NCBI GenBank assembly: GCA_016342585.1
Contig: JAEINK010000008.1
Location: 44,905 to 108,904 of the forward strand
Source: Spirochaetales bacterium
GTDB lineage: Bacteria > Spirochaetota > Spirochaetia > UBA9216
Direction of reading: 5' to 3'
DNA: 64,000 bases
The first letter of the stretch is position 1, and each line of letters opens with the position of its first letter. Shown here piece by piece: positions 1 to 7,760 of the stretch. The position numbers and the translations under genes were made by a program. Under the pieces are notes generated by a model that had not been told where the DNA came from, did not search any database, and saw only the letters and a list, made by a program, of their open reading frames with translations.

Positions 1-1
1 A

Positions 2-928
2 CAAGGTGTAGCCATGATCTACATTTCTCACCGAATGGATGAGATAAACCAGATTACCGACAGGGTTACGGTCATGCGTGATGGAGAATATGTAGGAACA
101 GCAAAAACAAAAGAAATCTCCAAAGATGAAATAATTAATATGATGGTTGGCCGTGTAATTTACGAACAGCCTAAAACCAAAAGTAATGTCCCTGAAGATG
201 CGGAGACCGTCCTTAAGATTAATAAACTTAACGCAGGTAAGCTGGTCAGAGATGTCAGTTTCTCCCTTAAGAAAGGGGAAATCATAGGTTTTGCGGGACT
301 CATGGGTGCAGGGCGGACAGAAACAGCGAGAGCCATTTTCGGAGCCGACAAGATTGAAAGCGGCACCATCGAGATAAACGGAAAACCTGTCCGGGTCAAA
401 TCCCCCATGGAAGCGGTAGCCCATGGAATAGGCTATCTATCCGAGGATAGAAAGAGGTACGGCCTGGCTGTCGGGCTATCCGTTACAGATAATTCAATAA
501 TAGCCTCCTATGATGATTATGAGCGAGGTCTTTTCATTCATGCTAAAAAGGTTGAAGAGATTACCCAGAGTTTTGTCGATAAGCTCCAGGTAAAAACCCC
601 TTCTCTGGATCAACTTCTGAAGAACCTTTCGGGAGGAAATCAGCAGAAGGTTGTTATAGCGAAATGGCTTATCAAGAACAGTCAGATTCTTATATTTGAT
701 GAACCAACAAGAGGCATTGATGTGGGCGCTAAGAGCGAAATCTATGCGTTAATGAATGAACTGGCCAAAGAAGGCAAATCAATCATCATGATATCCTCGG
801 AACTCCCTGAAGTACTGAGGATGAGCGACAGAGTCGTCGTCATGTGTGAAGGAAGAATAACAGGCGAACTTGATATAAAAGACGCTACCCAGGAAAGCAT
901 AATGGACTATGCGACCATGAGAGATTAG
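2..928 (+). CDS. Sugar ABC transporter ATP-binding protein, 5'-truncated by the window edge
   Basis: The reading frame is open from base 2; the first in-frame ATG at 14 is internal, so the gene starts outside the window. What remains is the end of the first nucleotide-binding domain (the H-loop stretch YISHRMDEI) and the whole second domain: Walker A-like GLMGAGRTETAR, signature LSGGNQQK, Walker B ILIFDEPTRGIDVG. This tandem-domain layout and the sequence GAGRTE are typical of RbsA/MglA-type monosaccharide importers (CUT2 family). It energises the permease encoded 12 bases downstream. The sugar cannot be read from the ATPase. The neighbouring ketose-catabolic operon makes a ketose or polyol plausible (inference). 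Confidence 0.95.
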   Translation, partial: QGVAMIYISHRMDEINQITDRVTVMRDGEYVGTAKTKEISKDEIINMMVGRVIYEQPKTKSNVPEDAETVLKINKLNAGKLVRDVSFSLKKGEIIGFAGLMGAGRTETARAIFGADKIESGTIEINGKPVRVKSPMEAVAHGIGYLSEDRKRYGLAVGLSVTDNSIIASYDDYERGLFIHAKKVEEITQSFVDKLQVKTPSLDQLLKNLSGGNQQKVVIAKWLIKNSQILIFDEPTRGIDVGAKSEIYALMNELAKEGKSIIMISSELPEVLRMSDRVVVMCEGRITGELDIKDATQESIMDYATMRD

Positions 929-940
929 GAGCAGATAGAA

Positions 941-2170
941 ATGGATTCAATAAAGAGTGAACAGAGTTTCATGGATAAGATAAAGGGGATCGGCTTGCAG
1001 AAATTTCTCGCCCCGGCAGCCCTTGTTATCATATATGTATTTTTTGGTATTTTCGGCAGGAACTTTTTTTCCTATACAACCCTGGTTAACATCCTGGATT
1101 CCTCCTACTACATAGGATTCCTGGCTATAGGTGTTACCTTTGTTATTATAACCGGAGGAATCGACCTTTCCTGTGGAACAGTTATGATGGCTGCGGCCAT
1201 AATCGGTGGAACAGCCTATAAAACCTGGGGCTGGGGTATGCTTGCCTCCCTGATCCTTATCATGGCTGTGGCAATAGCCTTTGGATTTTTCAACGGGCTC
1301 ATGGTTTCAAGACTCAATCTTCCCCCCTTTATAGCAACACTCGGAACAATGATGATCTCCATGGGTGTAGGTTCAATCGTATCAAACGTTCGATCGGCCA
1401 CATTCCCCACAAGATCGAATCCCGACGGCTGGTTCAAAAATTACTTCAAATATATTACTGAAGACAATTTCTCGATTCCCACTGGGGCAATAATCCTCTT
1501 CGGGGTCGCCATTATCGCCTTCATTATCCTTACCAAAACCAAAATGGGAAGATATATCTTTGCTGTAGGCTCAAATAAAGAGGCCGCAAGACTTTCCGGT
1601 GTCGATGTAAAGAAATGGGAAATGATGGCTTATGTCGTAAGCGGAATATGTTCAGGTATTGGAGGAATCGCCTTTGCTGCTGTTTATACAACAGTTATGC
1701 CCGCCGAAGGTCAGGGTTTTGAACTCTACGCTATTGCCGGTGCGGTTATTGGCGGAACATCCCTTTCGGGAGGTATAGGTTCAGTCTTCGGCACAATGAT
1801 TGGTGTTTACATCATGAGTGTATTAAGGGCAGGGCTACCTTCCATGGATCTTCAGGCCCATTACCAGACCTTCTTTACAGGTGTTGTTGTAATCGGTGCG
1901 GTTCTTCTGGATATCTACCGAAACAAGCGAGCCTCGGAGGTAAAAGTACTTACCCCCGCAGACGCCTACAAGACAGAAATGCTGGATAAAATCAGCCTGA
2001 TGAAATCGGAATCCGCAGACCGCTCAGAGATCAAGAAGATGAGAAATGAAATGACGACGACCTACGCAGCAATGAAAAAGGAAGAGAGAGCTGAGAAGAT
2101 AAAAATTAAGGCTGAAGAAAAAGCAGCAGAAAAAGCCTTTCATGAGGAAATGAAAAAGAAATCAATATAA
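941..2170 (+). CDS. Sugar ABC transporter permease (RbsC/CUT2 type) with a long charged C-terminal tail
   Basis: Inner-membrane channel subunit of the importer. It has the CUT2 permease signature: many hydrophobic helices, the early motif ITGGIDLS (about residue 68), and the loop AIAGAVIGGTSLSGGIGSVFGT near residue 265. The start ATG follows AGGAG by a normal spacing. RbsC-type permeases usually end soon after the last helix, near 320-340 residues. Here about 85 further residues follow the last helix (from roughly residue 325), rich in Lys, Glu and Ala with heptad-like spacing and predicted to be cytoplasmic. The gene lies between the ATPase and the binding protein in one operon. Confidence 0.93.
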   Translation: MDSIKSEQSFMDKIKGIGLQKFLAPAALVIIYVFFGIFGRNFFSYTTLVNILDSSYYIGFLAIGVTFVIITGGIDLSCGTVMMAAAIIGGTAYKTWGWGMLASLILIMAVAIAFGFFNGLMVSRLNLPPFIATLGTMMISMGVGSIVSNVRSATFPTRSNPDGWFKNYFKYITEDNFSIPTGAIILFGVAIIAFIILTKTKMGRYIFAVGSNKEAARLSGVDVKKWEMMAYVVSGICSGIGGIAFAAVYTTVMPAEGQGFELYAIAGAVIGGTSLSGGIGSVFGTMIGVYIMSVLRAGLPSMDLQAHYQTFFTGVVVIGAVLLDIYRNKRASEVKVLTPADAYKTEMLDKISLMKSESADRSEIKKMRNEMTTTYAAMKKEERAEKIKIKAEEKAAEKAFHEEMKKKSI

Positions 2171-2222
2171 GTTAAAACCCCGGATTCGTCTTTCAGATCG
2201 TCTCCGGATAAATAAGGTTATC

Positions 2223-2240
2223 AACCTGAGTATTCAGGTT
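2223..2240 (+). other. Intercistronic stem-loop before the binding-protein gene
   Basis: AACCTGA-GTAT-TCAGGTT forms a perfect 7-bp hairpin in the 91-base gap between permease and binding protein, just before the Shine-Dalgarno AGGAGG. No T-tract follows, so it looks like an mRNA processing or stability element that could raise expression of the binding protein relative to the ATPase and permease. This role is inferred. Confidence 0.45.
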
Positions 2241-2261
2241 AAAATATTAGGAGGATGTATA

Positions 2262-3359
2262 ATGAAAATGAGTAAGAAAATTGTGATCATCCTGTCTGCA
2301 CTTTTAGTGCTCTGTACCCTTCCGGTTTTCGCCGGTGGACAGAAAGACGCAGGAACTCCCTACATCGCAGTTGTTTCCAAAGGTGAACAGCACGACTTCT
2401 GGCAGCAGGTTAAACTTGGTTCCATGGCTGCGGCTGAGAAATATGGGGTAGATGTAACATTTGAAGGACCTCCCTCAGAAAGTGATGTACAGGTTCAGGT
2501 TGAAATGCTGAACAATGCCATGGCAAAGAATCCCGTAGCTATAGCTCTTGCAGCTCTGGATACAACGTCAGTAATAGACCAGCTGCAGCAGTGTAAAGAC
2601 AACGGTATACCCGTAATCGGATTTGACTCCGGTGTTCCCAACGCTCCTGCCGGTTCTATTTATGCCAATGCTTCTACAGACAACTTTAACGCAGCCGGTA
2701 TGGCAGCCGATTCCATGTTCGCCGTTATCAAAGGTGACATTGAAGCAGCTACAGCCGCAGCTCCTGTAAAAATTGTTGTTATGAACCAGGATGCTTCCGG
2801 TGAATCACTCCTTTCCAGAGGAAAAGGTTTCAGAGACACCATGGTTGAACTGATCATTTCCAAAACTGGTCTTTCCGCAGGCGATATCAAGGTTATGGGA
2901 AATCCTGCCTACATCTCCGCAGATAACCCCACTATGGGAAATAAGGTTTTCATCGAAATGGTAGTACCTGCATCAGCAGCAGCCACCGATGCCACAGCAT
3001 CTGCGACAGCAGTTCTTAATAAAGTTTCTGACGATAATGTCCTCGGTATCTTCTGTTCCAATGAAGCAACCGTTAAGGGTCTTCTCGCAGCAACAAATGA
3101 TGGTGTTGATTTAGCCAGTAAATATGACGGTCTTGTCGTTCTCGGTTTTGATGCCGGTGAAGGTCAGAAGAATGCCGTTCGTAACGAGTACTTCCTTGGT
3201 TCAATTACCCAGGACCCCTACTCAATCGGTTACAAAGCTGTTGAGCTTGCTTACACAGCCTATATGGGCAAACCCGTTTCCGATGTAGACACAGGTGCTA
3301 AGTTCTACAACAAAGACAATATGGATGATGCAGATATCAAAGGTCTTCTTTACGATTGA
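2262..3359 (+). CDS. Periplasmic sugar-binding protein of an ABC importer (type I fold)
   Basis: Solute-binding subunit for the importer encoded just upstream. The start is fixed by AGGAGG eight bases before ATG. Residues 1-24 form a signal peptide ending VFA, with mature protein starting GGQKD; there is no lipobox cysteine at the junction. The body has the periplasmic-binding-protein type I pattern: a first strand IAVVSKGEQHDFW, alternating strands and helices, hinge-region VVMNQDASGE, and a late VVLGFDAGE. The family binds ribose, galactose, xylose or related sugars; the ligand cannot be assigned. It is the last gene of the operon, followed by a terminator, whereas in many Rbs operons the binding-protein gene comes earlier. 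Confidence 0.93.
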   Translation: MKMSKKIVIILSALLVLCTLPVFAGGQKDAGTPYIAVVSKGEQHDFWQQVKLGSMAAAEKYGVDVTFEGPPSESDVQVQVEMLNNAMAKNPVAIALAALDTTSVIDQLQQCKDNGIPVIGFDSGVPNAPAGSIYANASTDNFNAAGMAADSMFAVIKGDIEAATAAAPVKIVVMNQDASGESLLSRGKGFRDTMVELIISKTGLSAGDIKVMGNPAYISADNPTMGNKVFIEMVVPASAAATDATASATAVLNKVSDDNVLGIFCSNEATVKGLLAATNDGVDLASKYDGLVVLGFDAGEGQKNAVRNEYFLGSITQDPYSIGYKAVELAYTAYMGKPVSDVDTGAKFYNKDNMDDADIKGLLYD

Positions 3360-3387
3360 TTTTTGATTTTTATTAAAATCCAGAAAA

Positions 3388-3414
3388 GGCTGCCCGAAAG
3401 GGTGGTCTTTTTTT
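3388..3414 (+). terminator. Rho-independent terminator of the first ABC operon
   Basis: GGCTGCCC-GAAA-GGGTGGTC forms an 8-bp stem with three G-U pairs and a stable GAAA tetraloop, followed by seven T. It lies 28 bases after the binding-protein stop codon. Confidence 0.85.
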
Positions 3415-3485
3415 ATTATGATAGGCTATGATATTTATATGCAGGATCACAGTCTGCAAAGTATCGAAGAGTAGATAACGGGTCC

Positions 3486-3737
3486 TTATATCACAAGAGA
3501 TTTTGCAGAAACATCATCAAGCGCATTCAATTTAGAAAGAAAATCTTCAATATTTTCCTTCGTATCAACCAGCTGGAGAATGATCAGACCGCTAGCCGAA
3601 CAGACATCCGTAGGTACATCATGAAGTCCCAATCTCACCTTTATACTGCAGCCAAAGGCTGTAAGGATCTCCTGCACACCCGTTGCATCTTTAACTCTGT
3701 TCCCAATCTTAATTGCTGCTAAAGTAAAATTTTCCAT
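3486..3737 (-). CDS. Small ACT-like protein, iron-only hydrogenase system regulator (TM1266) family
   Basis: This 83-residue protein begins MENFTLAAIKIGNRV and contains TAFGCSIKVRLGLHD and SGLIILQLVDTKENIEDFLSKL. That beta-alpha-beta-beta-alpha-beta pattern is the one I know from the TM1266-like family, small ferredoxin-fold proteins usually found with [FeFe]-hydrogenase maturation genes. The biochemical role of the family is not well established. Here no hydrogenase or maturase gene lies nearby; it is a single gene between two convergent sugar operons with its own promoter. The start follows AAGGAGTTATAAT. The family call rests on pattern recognition; another ACT-like regulator is possible. 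Confidence 0.7.
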   Translation of the reverse strand: MENFTLAAIKIGNRVKDATGVQEILTAFGCSIKVRLGLHDVPTDVCSASGLIILQLVDTKENIEDFLSKLNALDDVSAKSLVI

Positions 3738-3756
3738 ATTATAACTCCTTAATCGA

Positions 3757-3784
3757 AGTATAATCTCTGAAATTGGGTTTACAA
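3757..3784 (-). promoter_or_regulatory. Promoter of the small ACT-like gene
   Basis: On the minus strand TTGTAA (3784-3779), a 16-bp spacer and TATACT (3762-3757) lie 20 bases upstream of the start at 3737, with a Shine-Dalgarno between. This separates the gene from the long operon that ends just upstream. Confidence 0.6.
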
Positions 3785-3802
3785 CAGAATAGTAAAAATT
3801 TT

Positions 3803-3832
3803 AAAAAAACCGGGATTGTTTCCAATCCCGGG
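3803..3832 (-). terminator. Terminator of the long DeoR-to-SorE operon
   Basis: A perfect 9-bp stem CCGGGATTG with loop GAAA/TTTC, followed on the minus strand by a run of seven T. It lies about 25 bases after the stop codon of the SorE-like gene. Confidence 0.9.
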
Positions 3833-3856
3833 TAATATGAAATCTATGAATAAAGC

Positions 3857-5119
3857 TTAAATATTTTCCGCATTTTCAAGAAGGTATTTTTCTGCCTCTA
3901 TATTCCATAATCCATTATGTTTTTTGACAAGTTGATCCAGATCAGCAAAGAAAGGGTTGTTCTTTCCGAGAGCTTCAAATTCCACAAGAGCTGTTAAAGG
4001 CATCTTCTTGTGATTATAAATAAGCTTCTTCCCACCGGGGATTTTCGGTAGATTCAAAGTTGTTTCAACAACTGAATCTAGACCACCCACATGGGTAATC
4101 ATGGCCGACGGATTAAGTTTTCCTTCGCCCATCATTTCGAGAGACTCTTTCATATCATCCGTATTCCCACCGCTTGTTCCAACGATGTGATGAAAAGCAT
4201 AATGCACATTATAAAAGTTCAACTCAGCCTTAAACTCTGTGTCTGAAGGTCCTGCAAAAAAGTTCAAACATCCATCTTTTGTGAGGATCGAATCTCCCTG
4301 TTCTATCAGGGGTTTAACCGGAGCCATAACCATAACATCGTCAAAACCTTCACCACCGGACTGGGCCATCAACTCCGCAACGGGATCATCAAAATCCTTT
4401 GTATTCAAATACACAAGTTTTATACCATTGGCAGCAGCCTCTTCAACCGTATAGATCGAGGCTGCCCGTTTTAACCGATCATCATCGATATCGGTAACAA
4501 CGAGCAAACCGGGTTTCAGGGGGGCATGGATGGCATAGTCGATGGCTCCCAGACCCATGGGACCAACTCCTGCGATAATGGCCAGTTTCCCACCTTCTCT
4601 AATCCCCATATCGTGGATATAGGTTCCCTGAGGAATATGGTACATGGCATGATATGTGCCCACAATACAAGAGACAGGTTCACTTAAAGATCCCATGAAG
4701 TATGCCTCACCGTCATAGGGCAGTAAACAGTTCATCTCCATGACTTCATTTGGAATGATTATGTTGGTAGCATCCCCTCCAATATACTGGAAGGAGTAAC
4801 CCGGAGCATCCAATGAACCCTTATAGTTTAAGGCGGGCTGGATGGAAAACCTCTGCCCGGGTTTGAACTGATCAGCCCATTTCGATCCGACCTCTAAGAT
4901 TTCCCCACAAAATTCATGACCGATAATCGTAGGATTTTCCGCCACATCATCCGGGATCCTCTTATGATCAGCCCCCTGTGATGCCGCCTTATAGGAAGAC
5001 ATACAGATACTGTCAGAAATTACTGTCGCCAGTATTTCATCATCCTTCATCTGGGGAAGCTCAAACTCCTCCAGTCTTAAATCATTTTTTCCATATAATC
5101 TTACCGCTTTGGTTTTCAT
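3857..5119 (-). CDS. sorE: Medium-chain dehydrogenase of the L-sorbose-1-phosphate reductase (SorE) type
   Basis: A 420-residue zinc-dependent NAD(P) oxidoreductase. SorE reduces L-sorbose 1-phosphate to D-glucitol 6-phosphate. The N-terminus (KAVRLYGKNDLRLE), the stretch QGADHKRIPDDVA, GHEFCGEIL and HYAFHHIVGTSGGNTDDM match the SorE protein as I remember it. Cys39 and His68-Glu69 are candidate catalytic-zinc ligands, and GVGPMG marks the Rossmann fold; the four-cysteine structural-zinc loop is absent. The start at 5119 is chosen over 5155 because AGGAG sits correctly before it and it removes the overlap with the upstream gene. It is last in the operon after a ketose kinase and an SrlD-like dehydrogenase, which supports a ketose-1-phosphate route. 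The true substrate could be a related ketose phosphate. Confidence 0.82.
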   Translation of the reverse strand: MKTKAVRLYGKNDLRLEEFELPQMKDDEILATVISDSICMSSYKAASQGADHKRIPDDVAENPTIIGHEFCGEILEVGSKWADQFKPGQRFSIQPALNYKGSLDAPGYSFQYIGGDATNIIIPNEVMEMNCLLPYDGEAYFMGSLSEPVSCIVGTYHAMYHIPQGTYIHDMGIREGGKLAIIAGVGPMGLGAIDYAIHAPLKPGLLVVTDIDDDRLKRAASIYTVEEAAANGIKLVYLNTKDFDDPVAELMAQSGGEGFDDVMVMAPVKPLIEQGDSILTKDGCLNFFAGPSDTEFKAELNFYNVHYAFHHIVGTSGGNTDDMKESLEMMGEGKLNPSAMITHVGGLDSVVETTLNLPKIPGGKKLIYNHKKMPLTALVEFEALGKNNPFFADLDQLVKKHNGLWNIEAEKYLLENAENI

Positions 5120-5129
5120 AATTTTCTCC

Positions 5130-6563
5130 TTATTTTTTGTACGCAACCACATCAAAATTTTCCGCGATCATCTTTCGGCCTTCGGAAAGACCAACGATAT
5201 CACCCATTGCTTTTGCCTGAACAAGTATGTTACCCAGAGCCGTAGCCTCTACAGGCCCTGCAAATACAGGAATCCCCAGAGCTTCAACGGTGAGCCTGTT
5301 CAGATAATCGTTCTGGCATCCTCCACCTATTATGTAGAGCTCTTCAATTTTATTTCCGGTGATTTTTTCTACCTTCCGGACGGTCCTCTTATAGGCCTCG
5401 GCGAGACTTCTAAAAACACAGGAGGCTATTTCTCCCACTGTCTCCGGTACAGGAATACTGTTTTCACGACAGTACTTCTGAATCCGTCCATTCATTGAAC
5501 CATGGGTCAAACTGGAGTCGTAAAAGAGCGCATCATCCACGTCAATTCGAAACCCTTTATCCTCGGCTGCTTCAGCCGCCTTTACAATTTCGGCCCATTC
5601 GATCACCTGACCCTCGGAATCCCAGGCCCTCTTACACTCCTGAATGATCCAGAGCCCCATAATATTCTTTAAAAATCTGATTCCTCCGCTCACAGAGCCT
5701 TCGTTGGTAAACTCCTCGGAAAGACTTGCCTCATTTATAATCGGTGTATCCGATTCAATCCCCAGGAGGGACCATGTCCCGGAACTGAGATAGGCATAGT
5801 TCTTTTTTCCTTCCGAACCTTCTATCACGGGAACAGCCGCTACAGCCGAAGCCGTATCATGACAACCCGGTTCAATCACAACAACCGATTCGGGGGCACC
5901 CAACTCTTCCTTTACAGCGGCCGTCAAAGGACCAAGTATCGTCCCGGGCATGACAAGTTCAGGAAAAACATCAGGCTTTATTCCCAGTTCATCAATAAGT
6001 TTTGATGATATGTTTCCTGTTTCGGGATTTAAAAGCTGAGTCGTAGATAAGTGGGAGTATTCATTTTTCATAATCCCGGTCAGCCAGTAATTGAGGAGGT
6101 CAGGAACAGAAAGATAGTGTTTTACATGATTAAAGATATCAGGCCTGGCCTTCCTGGCCGCATGAAGCTGAAAAAGAGTATTGAACGGCATGAATTGGAT
6201 TCCAGTCTCTTTATACACCTCTTCCCGGGGAATGATCTTAAAAAAATCTTCTATGGCCCCTTCTGTCCTGTCATCCCTGTAGTGATAGGGATTTCCAAGT
6301 ATATCACCATTTTCATCAAGGAGAGCGTAATCGACACCCCAGGTATCAATCCCTATCCCGGCTATCTGATCACCATATTTTTTGAAAGCTTTTTTGAGGC
6401 CTTCTTTAATGGAAGCATAGATAAAAAGGATATCCCAGTAGATAGAGTCTTTTACCCGGACATTTCGGGTTTCGAAACGGCTGATGACATCGATTGTTTC
6501 AAGGTCTCCCACAATTACACGGCCATTGGAAGCACCGAGGTCCACTGCGATATATTTTTTCAT
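5130..6563 (-). CDS. FGGY-family ketose kinase, rhamnulokinase-like
   Basis: A 477-residue ATP-dependent sugar kinase. The opening IAVDLGASNGRV, the strand IGIDTWGVDYALLD, YHYRDDRT and the late ELYIIGGGCQNDYLNRLTVEALGIPV are characteristic of RhaB. RhaB phosphorylates the 1-hydroxyl of L-rhamnulose and, in known enzymes, some other ketoses. No rhamnose isomerase or rhamnulose-1-phosphate aldolase is present nearby. Downstream, 10 bases away, is a SorE-type reductase; upstream, 9 bases away, an SrlD-like dehydrogenase. I therefore infer that it makes a ketose 1-phosphate (for example L-sorbose 1-phosphate) rather than serving rhamnose catabolism. The start has the Shine-Dalgarno AGGAGAT. The general kinase call is firm, the substrate is not. 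Confidence 0.85.
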   Translation of the reverse strand: MKKYIAVDLGASNGRVIVGDLETIDVISRFETRNVRVKDSIYWDILFIYASIKEGLKKAFKKYGDQIAGIGIDTWGVDYALLDENGDILGNPYHYRDDRTEGAIEDFFKIIPREEVYKETGIQFMPFNTLFQLHAARKARPDIFNHVKHYLSVPDLLNYWLTGIMKNEYSHLSTTQLLNPETGNISSKLIDELGIKPDVFPELVMPGTILGPLTAAVKEELGAPESVVVIEPGCHDTASAVAAVPVIEGSEGKKNYAYLSSGTWSLLGIESDTPIINEASLSEEFTNEGSVSGGIRFLKNIMGLWIIQECKRAWDSEGQVIEWAEIVKAAEAAEDKGFRIDVDDALFYDSSLTHGSMNGRIQKYCRENSIPVPETVGEIASCVFRSLAEAYKRTVRKVEKITGNKIEELYIIGGGCQNDYLNRLTVEALGIPVFAGPVEATALGNILVQAKAMGDIVGLSEGRKMIAENFDVVAYKK

Positions 6564-6572
6564 TTACATCTC

Positions 6573-7760
6573 CTAATTCAACATTATTTGACCACCGGTA
6601 ACGGGGACAGCCTGACCGGTCTCATACTTCTGCTCGGACACATAGAGGATAGCCTTAACAACATCATCCTCATAACATCCCCTCTTCATGGGAACCTTCG
6701 CTTCATAGAAAGATTTTACATCTTCAATTGTTTTGGCTCCCGGAACCTTCCCACTGTTCAAATACTGAACAAAAAGACCTCTATCCGGATCAGACCAAAG
6801 GGGACCATCGAAAAAGTTCCCCGGACAAATAGAATTAACCTTTATCCTGTCCTCAACAAGTTCCAGGGCAAAACTCTGGGTAAGGCCTATCCCCCCGAAC
6901 TTACCACCGGCGTAGGCTCCATTCTTATTGGATCCTTCAAGACCTGATTTTGAGTTAATCTGCACGATATCGGTATAATACCCTTCAGCCATGGCATTCT
7001 GTTTGGCCATGATTGCCGAGACGAACTTTGTACAAATGAAGTATCCGGTATAATTCACAGAGGTCACAAAATTAAAATCCTTGAGGGTCAGAGTCTTCAC
7101 ACTTCCGGCTTTTAATACACCTGCGTTATTCACAAAGAGATCAAGACCACCCGTATTTTTAAGGATTTCCGATGTCATTTTAAAGACCGATTCTTCCGAT
7201 GTTACATTAACTTCCAGAGCCATAGCCGTGGTTTTTCCGGCTGTGGAGTTGAGCTCCGAAACTAAAGCTTCAGCACCTTCAATATTCATATCCAGGATGT
7301 AGACAAAAGCCCCCTCTTCGGCAAGTCTGCGGGCTATTCCGGCCCCAAATCCCTGGGCTCCGCCTGTAACTGCGGCGATCTTGTTTAAGACGGTATCGGC
7401 TCTCCGCCCGGAAGCGGGGATTACAGGAAGGGGTGCAAAACTCGTTGGAACTTTATGAGTTGTTTCACTCTCTGCTCCGGCTTCATCAAAACTGGTCCCC
7501 AAGACAAAGGTTCCTTCGGCCGGCACAGAAACAGCGCAGGGCATGGTTTTACCTGCTGTATCAAATAATCCAAAAACAGATTTCAGACTCTCCTTCTGTT
7601 CATCAAAATCACCTGCGGGGAGTGTAATAACACCCTCACCTTCCGGGAAAAACCCCGGGGAAAATCGGACAAAGGCGCCCTTCTCTCTATCAAAAGAGAG
7701 ACCGCGAATCAGTGCTCCCAATTCAAGAACACCATAATCAAATTCATTATTTACAGACAT
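6573..7760 (-). CDS. SDR-family dehydrogenase, sorbitol-6-phosphate 2-dehydrogenase-like, with an N-terminal extension
   Basis: Residues 130-395 are a classical short-chain dehydrogenase: TGGAQGFG nucleotide loop (132-139), NNAGV, catalytic Ser in INSKSG, and catalytic Tyr-Lys in YAGGK. The C-terminal block VPMKRGCYEDDV with TGQAVPVTGGQ resembles SrlD/SorD, which oxidise D-glucitol 6-phosphate to fructose 6-phosphate. About 130 residues precede the Rossmann fold, absent from ordinary SDRs of about 260 residues; that part has no motif I recognise. The gene's start overlaps the stop of the PHP gene by one base, so translation is probably coupled. Together with the SorE-like enzyme it would complete conversion of a ketose phosphate to fructose 6-phosphate (inference). 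Confidence 0.8.
   Translation of the reverse strand: MSVNNEFDYGVLELGALIRGLSFDREKGAFVRFSPGFFPEGEGVITLPAGDFDEQKESLKSVFGLFDTAGKTMPCAVSVPAEGTFVLGTSFDEAGAESETTHKVPTSFAPLPVIPASGRRADTVLNKIAAVTGGAQGFGAGIARRLAEEGAFVYILDMNIEGAEALVSELNSTAGKTTAMALEVNVTSEESVFKMTSEILKNTGGLDLFVNNAGVLKAGSVKTLTLKDFNFVTSVNYTGYFICTKFVSAIMAKQNAMAEGYYTDIVQINSKSGLEGSNKNGAYAGGKFGGIGLTQSFALELVEDRIKVNSICPGNFFDGPLWSDPDRGLFVQYLNSGKVPGAKTIEDVKSFYEAKVPMKRGCYEDDVVKAILYVSEQKYETGQAVPVTGGQIMLN

Noticed and set aside
6051..6947. Plus-strand reading frame of 298 codons opposite the kinase and SDR genes
   Set aside because: Spans two oppositely oriented real genes and their junction; shadow frame.
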